Source of the DNA: Bacteroidota bacterium
Lineage (GTDB): Bacteria; Bacteroidota; Bacteroidia; 2-12-FULL-35-15
Direction of reading: 5' to 3'
Assembly (NCBI GenBank): GCA_025963775.1
Contig: JAOQAD010000023.1
Location: 43,813 to 107,812 of the forward strand
Length of the DNA stretch: 64,000 nt
Positions 33,546 through 41,835 of the stretch are shown here, piece after piece. Every line of letters begins with the position of its first letter. Within the stretch, counting starts at the first letter, position 1. The notes under the pieces are model-generated. The model searched no databases. It worked only from the letters and a program-made list of their open reading frames with translations, and was not told where the DNA came from. Both the position numbers and the translations under genes were made by a program.

Positions 33546-34331
33546 ATGGTAAACATGCTCATATATGCCTTTATTGCAGTCCACTGGATCGACGTGGTGG
33601 ACGTGCTATTGGTGGCGCTGCTCATTTACCAGCTGTATTACCTGATCAAGGGAACCGCAGCCATCAACATCTTTATCGGCATCCTTCTTTTCTATCTTTT
33701 ATGGATCCTTGTAAAAGCATTAAACATGCAGCTTTTTGGCAGCATTCTCGGGAAGTTCATTGATGTGGGCTTCATTGCACTGCTTATTGTATTCCAGCAG
33801 GAATTAAGGCGCTTCCTGCTGTTCATAGGGACTTCCGATATTTTCACCAAAGGGAAGATCTTCGATTTCAAATGGAACATGAATCCTACGCACAAGATGG
33901 ACATCAACGCCATTGTAAAGGCCTGCAAGAACATGAGTGAAAGCAAAACGGGCGCGATCATTATCATTACCAAGAACAACGAGCTGAAATTCTACGCCAA
34001 TACAGGAGATGCCATCGAGGCTAAAGTATCGGTGCGGATGATCGAAAGTATTTTCTACAAGAACTCCCCGCTGCACGACGGGGCATTGATCATCTCCGGC
34101 AACGAGATCGTGGCTGCACGCTGTGTGCTGCCTGTTACCGAAAACAATGAGTTTCCTGCACACCTCGGGATGCGTCACCGCGCAGCCGTAGGCATCACCG
34201 AAAATTCAGATGCGATCGCCGTGGTTGTTTCCGAGCAAACAGGAGATGTTTCCTTTTCCAAAGAAGGAGAGCTGAAGCATGGTATCACGCCGGAACGCCT
34301 GCGCGAAATGCTGGAGAAGGAATTTGCATAG
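33546..34331 (+). CDS. cdaA: Diadenylate cyclase (c-di-AMP synthase)
   Basis: 261 residues. Three N-terminal transmembrane helices (to about residue 75) and a cytosolic DAC domain with the two signatures LHDGALII (DGA motif) and MRHRAAVG (RHR motif), plus LPVTENNEFPAHLG between them. This is the CdaA/DacA layout. It makes c-di-AMP, a second messenger controlling potassium and osmotic balance and cell-wall state. Usual neighbours such as folP are not present here; downstream is an intergenic repeat. Confidence 0.95.
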   Translation: MVNMLIYAFIAVHWIDVVDVLLVALLIYQLYYLIKGTAAINIFIGILLFYLLWILVKALNMQLFGSILGKFIDVGFIALLIVFQQELRRFLLFIGTSDIFTKGKIFDFKWNMNPTHKMDINAIVKACKNMSESKTGAIIIITKNNELKFYANTGDAIEAKVSVRMIESIFYKNSPLHDGALIISGNEIVAARCVLPVTENNEFPAHLGMRHRAAVGITENSDAIAVVVSEQTGDVSFSKEGELKHGITPERLREMLEKEFA

Positions 34332-34365
34332 ATACGGATTGCGAATATTGGGAATCTGCGCGCGT

Positions 34366-34454
34366 GTCATTTCGAGTTCGACCGAAGGGAGAGTATCGAG
34401 AAAGCGGGTGAGCTTGTTCTCGATATGCTCGTACCTCGCTACTCGAACTGACGC
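34366..34454. repeat. Intergenic repeat family B, full-length copy
   Basis: About 89 bases, starting TGTCATTTCGAGTTCGACCG and ending ACTCGAACTGACGC. It is nearly identical to the reverse complement of 39604..39692, with only a handful of differences. Confidence 0.7.
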
Positions 34455-34479
34455 TATAAAATTCCGTACTTCAAAAGAT

Positions 34480-35037
34480 CTATTTCTTCTTTTTATTCTT
34501 CTTCTCAAATTCCCTGATCAGCTCTTCATCCGACTTACCAAGATTTCTGATCGCCGCTTTTGCATCATCGGCATACGGAAGGGTAGGATATTTTGCGATC
34601 ACCTGTTCATAAATCAGCTTTGCCTTTTCATCATCATTCAGAAAGTTATCCAGCAGGTATCCCTGCAGGTACAGGCTTTCCGCCGTTAATTTAAAGCCTG
34701 GATATTTTGAGTTGATCAGTTCGTAATACATCAGCGCCTGTGCATACTGCTGGTTGGCAGTGGAAATTTCGGCAGCCTTGAAAATAAAATCTGCGCTCAG
34801 TGAATCATCAGGGAAGTTCTTTACGAAATCATCGTATGCTTTTACAGCAATGGTCGCCGTGTTTGGATCCAGCTTCAGCGACTGGTGCATTTCCTTTTCG
34901 TAGCGCCTGATCTGCTTCAGGTAAAGCTCGCGGGGCGATTCTTTCGGAGGGGCGGCCACAGTTGGCTTTTCTTCATTTCCGCATGACATAGCGCCAAGCA
35001 GCAGGGCGGCAAAAAAAACACCTTTTACAGTTTTCAT
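34480..35037 (-). CDS. TPR-type lipoprotein
   Basis: 185 residues. Lipoprotein signal MKTVKGVFFAALLLGAMSCG (Cys19). Helical pairs at about 60-170 have the spacing of tetratricopeptide repeats: AYDDFVKNFPDDSLSADFIF, ALMYYELINSKYP and AKLIYEQVIAKYPTLPYADD, as in YbgF/BamD-like proteins. The end is lysine-rich (EFEKKNKKKK). Probably an outer-membrane-attached scaffold. Same strand and order as def and ruvX, so possibly one operon. Confidence 0.85.
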   Translation of the reverse strand: MKTVKGVFFAALLLGAMSCGNEEKPTVAAPPKESPRELYLKQIRRYEKEMHQSLKLDPNTATIAVKAYDDFVKNFPDDSLSADFIFKAAEISTANQQYAQALMYYELINSKYPGFKLTAESLYLQGYLLDNFLNDDEKAKLIYEQVIAKYPTLPYADDAKAAIRNLGKSDEELIREFEKKNKKKK

Positions 35038-35080
35038 GATCTGATCTTAATTTTAACCGGGGATGATTTGAGCCGAAGCT

Positions 35081-35677
35081 TTATTTTTTATTCGGAAAAC
35101 GCATTTTGTAATCCACTTTTACATTCCCTTTGGAAATGTCTGTCAGCTTGCCTTTCAGCAGCCTTCTTCTCAGCGGGTTGATATGGTCAACAAAAAGCTT
35201 TCCCTCGATATGGTCGTACTCATGCTGGATCACGCGGGCAACAATGCCTTCGTAAGTCTCATCATGCAATTTAAAATCCTCATCGTAATACCGGATGTGC
35301 ACTACCGGCTTGCGGTACACATCTTCACGGATCTTGGGAATGCTCAGGCAGCCTTCGTTAAAAGCCCACTCCTCGCCTTCTTCTTCTATGATCTGCGCAT
35401 TGATGAAGGTCTTTTTAAAGTTCTCCATCATGGCCAGCTCCTCCTTTGTATATTCACTTTCACCATCATCCGGCACATCCGAGAACGGCTTCGCATCCAC
35501 GATGAACAGGCGGATGGCTTTTCCTACCTGCGGTGCTGCAAGGCCCACGCCGGACGAGTTGTACATGGTCTCATACATGTCGTCGATCAGTTTTTTCAAA
35601 CCGGGATAATCCTCACCGATCTCAGCCCCTGTCTTTCTTAATACAGGATCGCCATACGCTACAATTGGTAATATCAT
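35081..35677 (-). CDS. def: Peptide deformylase
   Basis: 198 residues. All three motifs are present: GVGLAAPQVG, EGCLSIP and QHEYDHIEG, giving the Cys and two His metal ligands and the catalytic Glu. It removes the formyl group from new proteins. It carries an extra acidic insertion (SDVPDDGESEYTKEELA) between motifs 1 and 2, seen in Bacteroidota enzymes. Start ATG at 35677, 17 bases after the ruvX stop. Confidence 0.96.
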   Translation of the reverse strand: MILPIVAYGDPVLRKTGAEIGEDYPGLKKLIDDMYETMYNSSGVGLAAPQVGKAIRLFIVDAKPFSDVPDDGESEYTKEELAMMENFKKTFINAQIIEEEGEEWAFNEGCLSIPKIREDVYRKPVVHIRYYDEDFKLHDETYEGIVARVIQHEYDHIEGKLFVDHINPLRRRLLKGKLTDISKGNVKVDYKMRFPNKK

Positions 35678-35694
35678 TTAAAATCTAAATTGGA

Positions 35695-36117
35695 TTAAAA
35701 ATTATTTTTTTTCTTTTCCATAAAGCTCTGGAGGATGATCGTTGCGCTGATCTCATCCACAAGCTCCTTGTTCTGCCGGTCCTTCTTTTTCAAACCGCTG
35801 TCGATCATGGTTTGAAAAGCCATTTTCGAAGTGAAGCGCTCATCCATGCGTTCCACTTTAATTCCCGGGAAACTGCGTTTCAGGTGCAGCACAAATGGCT
35901 CAATGAACCTTGCAGAATCGGAAGGCTCGTTGTTCATGCGCTTCGGCTCTCCCACCACAATGCACTCAACCTCTTCTTTTCCAATGTACTCTTTCAGGAA
36001 CACAATAAGGTCTTTTGAATGAACGGTGGCCAGTCCTGTCGCAATGATCTGCAAAGCATCCGTAACAGCAATACCCACACGTTTGCTTCCATAATCAATT
36101 GCCATGATCCTCGCCAT
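35695..36117 (-). CDS. ruvX: Holliday junction resolvase-like protein RuvX/YqgF
   Basis: 140 residues. RNase H-like fold with MAIDYGSKRVGIAVTD at the start, CIVVGEPKRMN, VERMDERFTS and the late Asp in NKELVDEISATIILQ. Members take part in 16S pre-rRNA 5' maturation and are annotated as resolvases. First gene of the ruvX-def-TPR unit, divergent from dapD. Confidence 0.93.
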   Translation of the reverse strand: MARIMAIDYGSKRVGIAVTDALQIIATGLATVHSKDLIVFLKEYIGKEEVECIVVGEPKRMNNEPSDSARFIEPFVLHLKRSFPGIKVERMDERFTSKMAFQTMIDSGLKKKDRQNKELVDEISATIILQSFMEKKKNNF

Positions 36118-36121
36118 GTTG

Positions 36122-36129
36122 CAAAAGTA
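36122..36129 (-). promoter_or_regulatory. -7 box for ruvX-def
   Basis: TACTTTTG on the minus strand, four bases before the ruvX ATG, which predicts a leaderless transcript. The spacing is the same as at 22392..22404. Confidence 0.45.
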
Positions 36130-36196
36130 GTAAAAAAGCCCGCAAATTCCTTGTCAGGCAACAGAAAAAACCTGCTTCTCCAACCTAAAATTTGAA

Positions 36197-36204
36197 TATC
36201 TTTG
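36197..36204 (+). promoter_or_regulatory. -7 box for dapD
   Basis: TATCTTTG, a perfect TAnnTTTG, 55 bases before the dapD ATG. No clear -33 box at 19-21 bases. Confidence 0.4.
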
Positions 36205-36259
36205 CCCACTCAGTTTGAGCGTATGAATTACAATTGTTTTATCATTAATACCATAGTAT

Positions 36260-37066
36260 ATGCAGGAAATCATTGAAGCAGCATGGGAGAACCGCGAGCT
36301 GCTGAAGGAGGAAAAAACACTTTCCGCCATCCGCGAGGTCATCGAACAGCTCGATAAAGGTACGCTGCGCGTGGCAGAGCCGAAAGGCAGCGACTGGCAG
36401 GTGAATGAATGGGTGAAAAAAGCAGTGATCCTCTATTTCCCGATCCAGAAAATGGAAACCATTGAAGCGGGAATTTTCGAGTACCATGATAAAATGAAAT
36501 TAAAAACGGGCTATGCTGCGCTTGGCGTTCGCGTGGTTCCCAATGCAGTGGCACGCTACGGCGCTTTCCTTGCAAAAGGCGTGATCATGATGCCAAGCTA
36601 TGTGAACATCGGCGCGTATGTGGACAGCGGAACCATGGTGGATACCTGGGCTACTGTCGGTTCCTGCGCGCAGATCGGGAAGGATGTACATTTAAGCGGC
36701 GGCGTTGGCATCGGCGGTGTGCTCGAGCCTGTGCAGGCTGCGCCTGTGATCATCGAGGACGGATGCTTCATCGGCTCCCGCTGCATTGTGGTGGAAGGTG
36801 TAAGAGTGCAGAAAGAAGCGGTGCTGGGCGCAAACGTGGTGCTGACAAAATCGACGAAGATCATTGATGTTACCGGCAATGAGCCGAAGGAATACAAAGG
36901 TATTGTGCCCCCGAGATCGGTGGTGATCCCCGGCTCCTACACCAAAAAATTTGCTGCAGGCGAGTTCCAGGTGCCCTGTGCGCTCATCATCGGGCAGCGC
37001 AAGGAAAGCACCGACCTGAAGACCTCTTTGAACAATGCATTGAGGGAATATGATGTTGCTGTATGA
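36260..37066 (+). CDS. dapD: 2,3,4,5-tetrahydropyridine-2,6-dicarboxylate N-succinyltransferase
   Basis: 268 residues, close to the normal 270-275. N-terminal helical domain, then the left-handed beta-helix with hexapeptide repeats (VNIGAYVDSGTMVDTWATVG, HLSGGVGIGGVLEP, VIIEDGCFIGSRCIV). The succinyl-CoA and substrate loop GSCAQIGKDVH is intact. It catalyses the succinyl step of the lysine/diaminopimelate pathway. Its stop overlaps the following start by four bases (ATGA). Confidence 0.96.
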   Translation: MQEIIEAAWENRELLKEEKTLSAIREVIEQLDKGTLRVAEPKGSDWQVNEWVKKAVILYFPIQKMETIEAGIFEYHDKMKLKTGYAALGVRVVPNAVARYGAFLAKGVIMMPSYVNIGAYVDSGTMVDTWATVGSCAQIGKDVHLSGGVGIGGVLEPVQAAPVIIEDGCFIGSRCIVVEGVRVQKEAVLGANVVLTKSTKIIDVTGNEPKEYKGIVPPRSVVIPGSYTKKFAAGEFQVPCALIIGQRKESTDLKTSLNNALREYDVAV

Positions 37067-37746
37067 AAATCTGTAAAATGAAAAAATCACTTACTCTTCT
37101 TTTCGCATCTTTAATAATTACTTCAGCCTGCTTTTCACAAACGGAGGATGAACAGCGCCTACTTGAAAAACTGAACAAGGAAGCCTGTGAGAAGCTCGAA
37201 AAAGCAGGTATAAAGGAAAAGGATGATGCTTACCAGGTAAAGCTAAAGCTCGGAATGGCTTTTCTTCCTGTCCTCCAGGAGAATGCGGGACAGATCAAAA
37301 AAGTCTGGAACCTCGATATAAATAATTCGGAAGATGCAAAAAAAGCGGGTGAAAAGATCGGCCGCTATTCGGTTTATAAATGTGATAAGCTCAGGCAGAT
37401 CTCCATGCTTCTTTTGAAAAAAGATGAGCAGTTTGCAAAAGAAGTGGATGCAGAGCTCGACAAAGGAGATGCTCCACCGCCAGCACCTGCGGTTGAAAAT
37501 GAAACAATTACAGGCAGCATTGAAAAGATAGAAGGTACGGATGTATCTGTCATCTATTTCAACACCAGCGACGGAGAAATGATAAAGCTTCTCTGGCTGG
37601 AAAGCTTTTCAGACAGCAGCCTGCTGGAAGGTGAAAAGTACAAAGGAAAAAAATTGGTTTTAACATATATTAAAAAACCAATTTACCAGCCCAAAAGCAA
37701 AGAATACAGGGACACAAAGGTCATAACAGGACTGGTTGAACAGTAA
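37063..37746 (+). CDS. Secreted hypothetical protein coupled to dapD
   Basis: 227 residues from the ATG that overlaps the dapD stop; a second ATG at 37078 (MKKSLTLLFASLIITSACFS) gives an equally good signal peptide. The mature part is a helical domain rich in Lys and Glu (about 28-125, with YSVYKCDKLRQISML), a Pro-rich linker (DAPPPAPA) and a small beta domain (about 145-220, ITGSIEKIEGTDVSVIYF, KKLVLTYIKKPIY). No family recognised. Periplasmic location expected. Confidence 0.72.
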   Translation: MKICKMKKSLTLLFASLIITSACFSQTEDEQRLLEKLNKEACEKLEKAGIKEKDDAYQVKLKLGMAFLPVLQENAGQIKKVWNLDINNSEDAKKAGEKIGRYSVYKCDKLRQISMLLLKKDEQFAKEVDAELDKGDAPPPAPAVENETITGSIEKIEGTDVSVIYFNTSDGEMIKLLWLESFSDSSLLEGEKYKGKKLVLTYIKKPIYQPKSKEYRDTKVITGLVEQ

Positions 37747-37763
37747 AAGCACGAGCATACAGG

Positions 37764-38888
37764 ATGAACATAGGATTTGACGCAAAAAGAGCTTATTTGA
37801 ATAACAGCGGACTTGGGAATTATGCCCGGACGCTGATCAAATCATTGAATGAATATTACCCGGAAAACAGTTACACTCTTTTTACAACGAGGCTTTCGGA
37901 CAACGATTTCCAGGAGCAGGCAGCAGCATGCAGCAACATTCATGTGCATGAGCCGCAAAGCTTCATTGATAAAAAGCTCCGCTCACGCTGGCGCTCTTAC
38001 GGCATCACCAATGTATTAAAGGAACAATCGGTTGATGTGTATCATGGGCTGAGCAATGAGCTTCCTTTCAACATCAATGAATTCAAGGGAAAGAAGATCG
38101 TTACGATCCACGACCTGATCTTTATCCGTTTTCCGAAGTTATATCCTTACCTCGACCGGAAGATCTACAATAAAAAATTCCGCCATGCCTGCGATGTGGC
38201 TGATACAATTATTGCCATCAGCGAGGAAACGAAACGCGATATTGAAAAATATTATTTCGTACCGGAGAACAAAATAAAGGTGGTGTACCAGGGCTGTGAT
38301 GAAGCTTTCTACAAAGACTATTCCGCTGAAGAATCAGCAAGCATCGCGGCATCCTACCAGCTGCCTGCAGATTTTTTATTGTACGTAGGAACTATTGAAG
38401 AACGCAAAAATCTGTTGTCCATCGTAAAAGCCCTGAAACAAGTGAAGGACATCCCGCTCGTTGTGGTCGGGAAGAAGAAAGGCTATTTTGAAAAGGTAAA
38501 AGATTTCCTTGAAAAGAACCTGCTGACGGAACGTGTTATTTTTCTTGAGAATGTAAACAACAATCATTTGCCGGTGATCTACAGGAGGGCATCTGTCTTT
38601 ATTTTTCCTTCCCTGTTTGAAGGTTTCGGGATCCCGATCATTGAGGCGCTGGTCAGCAAAACACCGGTGATCACCTCAAAAGGCGGCTGTTTCCCGGAAG
38701 CCGGCGGCCCCGATTCGCTGTACATCGATCCACTGAATGAGAATGAGCTTGCTGAAAAGATCAACCTGCTGCTTCAGTCGGAACCGCTCCGGAAAGAGAT
38801 CGCGGAAAAAGGGCTTGAATATGCGAAGCGTTTTCACCCGAAAGTGGTGACTTCGCAGATGATGGGTATTTATAAAGGCAGTTTATAA
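37764..38888 (+). CDS. Glycosyltransferase family 4 protein
   Basis: 374 residues. GT-B fold of the GT4 family: N-terminal NSGLGNYARTLIKSL, VDVYHGLSNELPF, VTIHDLIFIRFP; C-terminal FLLYVGTIEERKNLLSIVKA, LPVIYRRASVFIFPSLFEGF and the EX7E motif from EGFGIPIIEAL, followed by TSKGGCFPEAGG. It transfers a sugar from a nucleotide sugar to a glycan or lipid carrier; donor and acceptor cannot be read from the sequence. Last gene of the dapD run, before a stretch of repeats. Confidence 0.92.
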   Translation: MNIGFDAKRAYLNNSGLGNYARTLIKSLNEYYPENSYTLFTTRLSDNDFQEQAAACSNIHVHEPQSFIDKKLRSRWRSYGITNVLKEQSVDVYHGLSNELPFNINEFKGKKIVTIHDLIFIRFPKLYPYLDRKIYNKKFRHACDVADTIIAISEETKRDIEKYYFVPENKIKVVYQGCDEAFYKDYSAEESASIAASYQLPADFLLYVGTIEERKNLLSIVKALKQVKDIPLVVVGKKKGYFEKVKDFLEKNLLTERVIFLENVNNNHLPVIYRRASVFIFPSLFEGFGIPIIEALVSKTPVITSKGGCFPEAGGPDSLYIDPLNENELAEKINLLLQSEPLRKEIAEKGLEYAKRFHPKVVTSQMMGIYKGSL

Positions 38889-38980
38889 TTTGTAGTGGGA
38901 GTTAGTAGTTCGCAAACGGTTAACGATTGTCATTCCGATCCGCCGCCGCGGAAGGATGCCGCTATGTAAAACCCACATTC

Positions 38981-39012
38981 AAATTCGTATATTCGTACAG
39001 GTTCATAATTCG
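38981..39012. repeat. AT-rich ATTCGTA repeat before the Sua5/YrdC gene
   Basis: AAATTCGTATATTCGTAC followed by ATAATTCGCA, ending close to the ATG at 39017. Contains TATATTCG, one base off a -7 box. Confidence 0.45.
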
Positions 39013-39016
39013 CACC

Positions 39017-39580
39017 ATGGAAGAAGAAATAAAAAATGCCCTTGAAGTACTTCGCAAAGGAGGCACTATCCTCTACCCTACCGATACAGTTTGGGGAATC
39101 GGCTGTGATGCGCGGAATAAGGAAGCTGTAGCGAAAGTATTTAAGATCAAGCAGCGGGCAGAATACAAAAGCATGGTAACGCTGGTATGCGACAATGCCA
39201 TGCTTAACCGTTATGTGAAGGAAGTTCCTGAAGTGGCCTGGGACCTGATCGAAGCGGCAGACAGGCCTTTAACGATCATCTATCCCGGTGCGCGGATGCT
39301 TGCCGACAATGTGATAGCGGCGGATGGCAGTGTGGGGATCAGGATGGTGAAAGATGAGTTCTGCAAAAACCTGGTCCATAAATTCGGGAAGCCCATTGTT
39401 TCCACGTCTGCCAATATCAGCGGCGAAGAAGCGCCTTCTTCCTTTAACGAGATCAAGATCGATATTTTGAATAACGTGGATTACATTGTAAATTTGCGGC
39501 GGATGGATAACAGCAGCATTCAGCCCTCCACCATCATCAAAGTAGCGATGAACGGGGAATTCAAGATCATCAGGAAGTAG
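39017..39580 (+). CDS. L-threonylcarbamoyladenylate synthase (Sua5/YciO/YrdC family)
   Basis: 187 residues from the ATG at 39017; the open frame extends upstream to 38927 but that part lies in intergenic repeats. YrdC signatures: GGTILYPTDTVWGIGCDARN, KVFKIKQRAEYKSMV (KxR..K.xP-like loop), DRPLTIIYP, VGIRMVKDEFC and PIVSTSANISGEEAP. It makes threonylcarbamoyl-AMP for the t6A37 modification of tRNA. Some members (YciO) have diverged roles, so the exact role is likely but not certain. Confidence 0.9.
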   Translation: MEEEIKNALEVLRKGGTILYPTDTVWGIGCDARNKEAVAKVFKIKQRAEYKSMVTLVCDNAMLNRYVKEVPEVAWDLIEAADRPLTIIYPGARMLADNVIAADGSVGIRMVKDEFCKNLVHKFGKPIVSTSANISGEEAPSSFNEIKIDILNNVDYIVNLRRMDNSSIQPSTIIKVAMNGEFKIIRK

Positions 39581-39603
39581 TGAGGAGGTTGGAGTTAGCA
39601 TAA

Positions 39604-39692
39604 GCGTCAGTTCGAGTAGTGAGGAACGAGCGTATCGAGAACAAGCTCACGCAATTCTCGATACTCTCCCTTCGGTCGAACTCGAAATGACC
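39604..39692. repeat. Intergenic repeat family B, full-length copy, inverted
   Basis: Starts GCGTCAGTTCGAGTAGTGAG and ends TCGAACTCGAAATGACCCGC. Near-identical reverse complement of 34366..34454. Confidence 0.7.
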
Positions 39693-39734
39693 CGCACACC
39701 GATCATTATTTTATATAAAATTATAGTAACAAAC

Positions 39735-39763
39735 ACAGATTCGTAAATTAGTAAATATTCGCG
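39735..39763. repeat. AT-rich ATTCGTA repeat
   Basis: ACAGATTCGTAAATTAGTAA tract ending ATTCGCG, same family as 23445..23476. Confidence 0.4.
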
Positions 39764-39775
39764 ATCTATAGAGGG

Positions 39776-39811
39776 GAGATTGCTTCGGCCGTACCTCCCT
39801 CGCAATGACAG
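39776..39811. repeat. Intergenic repeat family C, copy 2
   Basis: GAGATTGCTTCG, CCGTACCTCCC, TCGCAATGACAG in order, matching 23488..23520 with a few changes. Confidence 0.6.
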
Positions 39812-39814
39812 CTC

Positions 39815-39850
39815 GATTCGTAATTCGTAAATCAGTATAAATTCGCATTG
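39815..39850. repeat. AT-rich ATTCGTA repeat before the DUF1569 gene
   Basis: GATTCGTAATTCGTAAATCA then AAATTCGCATTGG, ending 5 bases before the ATG at 39856. Confidence 0.45.
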
Positions 39851-39855
39851 GTAAT

Positions 39856-40308
39856 ATGGAAAGCTTATTCAATCAAAACGACAACCAGAAGTTAATTGAC
39901 AGGATCAATTCCCTCAGCACCACATCTAAGGCACAGTGGGGGAAAATGAACGTATCGCAGATGCTTGCGCATTGCCAGGCACCTTTGGCTGTTGCTTTTG
40001 GCGAGCACAAGCTGAAGCGCGGACTCATCTCCATCCTCTTCGGAAAGATGATCAAGAACAAGCTGATGAAGGATGAAAAGCCTTTCGACCGGAATCTTCC
40101 TACAGATAAAACGTTTATTGTAACTGACCAGCGTGAACTCGATAAAGAAAGAAATGCCCTGGTCAGCCTCATCAAACGTTTCCGCGAAACAGGTGAAAAT
40201 GGCATGACCAAAGATGCGCATCCTTTCTTCGGTAAATTAACCGGGCATGAATGGGATGTGCTGCAATGGAAACATCTCGATCACCATTTAAGGCAATTCG
40301 GGGCTTAA
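39856..40308 (+). CDS. DUF1569 (DinB-like fold) protein
   Basis: 150 residues. The family pattern is clear: WGKMNVSQMLAHCQAPL near the N-terminus and HPFFGKLTGHEWDVLQWKHL followed by DHHLRQFG at the C-terminus. The three His positions (MLAHC, the His in KHLDHH) fit the metal site of DinB-like four-helix bundles. Possible metal-dependent thiol or small-molecule transferase; no substrate known. It ends 3 bases before the CCA-type gene. Confidence 0.88.
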   Translation: MESLFNQNDNQKLIDRINSLSTTSKAQWGKMNVSQMLAHCQAPLAVAFGEHKLKRGLISILFGKMIKNKLMKDEKPFDRNLPTDKTFIVTDQRELDKERNALVSLIKRFRETGENGMTKDAHPFFGKLTGHEWDVLQWKHLDHHLRQFGA

Positions 40309-40311
40309 AGC

Positions 40312-41721
40312 GTGAAAACAAAACTTACTCATCCTGTATTTGCCATTGTATCAGCCTGCGCCGATGAAATGAATGTAAAAGCATTTGTGATCGGCGGCTG
40401 GGTGCGTGACCTTCTCCTGGGGCGTCCCTGCAAGGACATTGACATTGTGGCGATCGGAAGCGGAATAGAGCTTGCTGAGCGCGTTGCAAAAAAACTGGGC
40501 GACAAGTATCATGTGAACACGTTCAAAAATTTCGGAACCGCACAGATCGCCTATGAAGATTATGACATTGAATTTGTAGGCGCACGAAAAGAATCCTACC
40601 GCGCTGAAAGCAGGAAGCCATCCGTGGAGAACGGCACGCTGGAAGATGACCAGAACCGCCGCGATTTCACGATCAATGCCCTCGCTATCTCATTGAACGC
40701 TGCGAGCTACGGCGAATTGCTGGATCCCTTTAACGGAGTAAAGGATATGGAAGCGAAGATCATCCGCACACCGCTGGATCCTGACATTACCTATTCTGAC
40801 GACCCGCTGCGGATGATGCGCGCCATCCGTTTCGCTACGCAGCTGAACTATACGATCGATGCCGCTTCCATTGAAAGCATTTCAAAGAATAAAGAACGGA
40901 TCAGGATCATTTCCAAAGAGCGGATCACTGCGGAGCTGAACAAGATCATCCTCGCTAAGCAGCCATCCATCGGCTTTAAGATCCTGTTCGATACAGGCCT
41001 GCTTCATTTTATATTTCCTGAAATGGTTGCGCTGTATGGCGTGGAAGTGCGGAACGGAAAATCGCACAAGGATAATTTTTATCATACGCTGGAGGTGCTC
41101 GACAACATCTGCCGCACAACCGATGACCTCTGGCTGCGCTGGGCTGCGATCCTGCACGACATTGCGAAGCCGCCTACAAAGCGCTTCGAGCCTGACCATG
41201 GCTGGACTTTTCACGGGCATGAGGACAAGGGGGCACGCATGGTGCCGAAGATCTTTGCAGAGCTGAAGCTGCCGCTGAATGAAAAAATGAAATACGTGCA
41301 GAAGCTTGTGCTCCTTCACCTGCGCCCGATCGTGCTTGCCAAAAGCGAAGTGAGCGACAGTGCCGTGAGGCGCCTGCTGTTCGAAGCCGGTGATGACATT
41401 GATGACCTCATGAAATTATGCGAAGCTGATATCACTTCCAAGAATGAATACAAGGTACAGAAATACCTCAAAAATTTTGAGCTGGTGCGCCAGAAGCTGA
41501 AGGACATCGAGGAAAAGGACAGGGTGAGGAACTGGCAGCCGCCCATAAGCGGCGAAGACATTATGAAAGCCTTCGGCATCCCTGCCGGCCGCGAAGTAGG
41601 CATCCTCAAAAATGCTATCCGGGAAGCCATTCTCGACGGCATCATTCAAAACGATTTTGAAGAGGCATTCCGCTTCCTGGTAAAAGAAGGCGAAAAGCTT
41701 GGATTAAAAATTAAAGAATAA
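40312..41721 (+). CDS. tRNA nucleotidyltransferase (CCA-adding type) with HD domain
   Basis: 469 residues from a GTG at 40312. Class II nucleotidyltransferase head: [20 protein letters not shown] (GGxVRD and DxD), [13 protein letters not shown], then [16 protein letters not shown] and the HD domain with [30 protein letters not shown]. It adds or repairs the 3' CCA of tRNA; HD-containing forms often also hydrolyse phosphoesters. Whether it adds CCA alone or is a poly(A) polymerase-like member cannot be decided from sequence. Confidence 0.92.
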   Translation: MKTKLTHPVFAIVSACADEMNVKAFVIGGWVRDLLLGRPCKDIDIVAIGSGIELAERVAKKLGDKYHVNTFKNFGTAQIAYEDYDIEFVGARKESYRAESRKPSVENGTLEDDQNRRDFTINALAISLNAASYGELLDPFNGVKDMEAKIIRTPLDPDITYSDDPLRMMRAIRFATQLNYTIDAASIESISKNKERIRIISKERITAELNKIILAKQPSIGFKILFDTGLLHFIFPEMVALYGVEVRNGKSHKDNFYHTLEVLDNICRTTDDLWLRWAAILHDIAKPPTKRFEPDHGWTFHGHEDKGARMVPKIFAELKLPLNEKMKYVQKLVLLHLRPIVLAKSEVSDSAVRRLLFEAGDDIDDLMKLCEADITSKNEYKVQKYLKNFELVRQKLKDIEEKDRVRNWQPPISGEDIMKAFGIPAGREVGILKNAIREAILDGIIQNDFEEAFRFLVKEGEKLGLKIKE

Positions 41722-41835
41722 AGCGCTGGAAATAGAATATTTAGCTTAGTAAGCGCTGTTTTAGCTGCATTTTAATTCAATAAATTCGTATTTTCGTACA
41801 ACTATTTACTATTCTTAATTTTTAACACATTACCG

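Noticed and set aside
38927..39016. N-terminal extension of the Sua5/YrdC protein
   Set aside because: The extra residues come from intergenic repeat sequence and precede the family's usual start.
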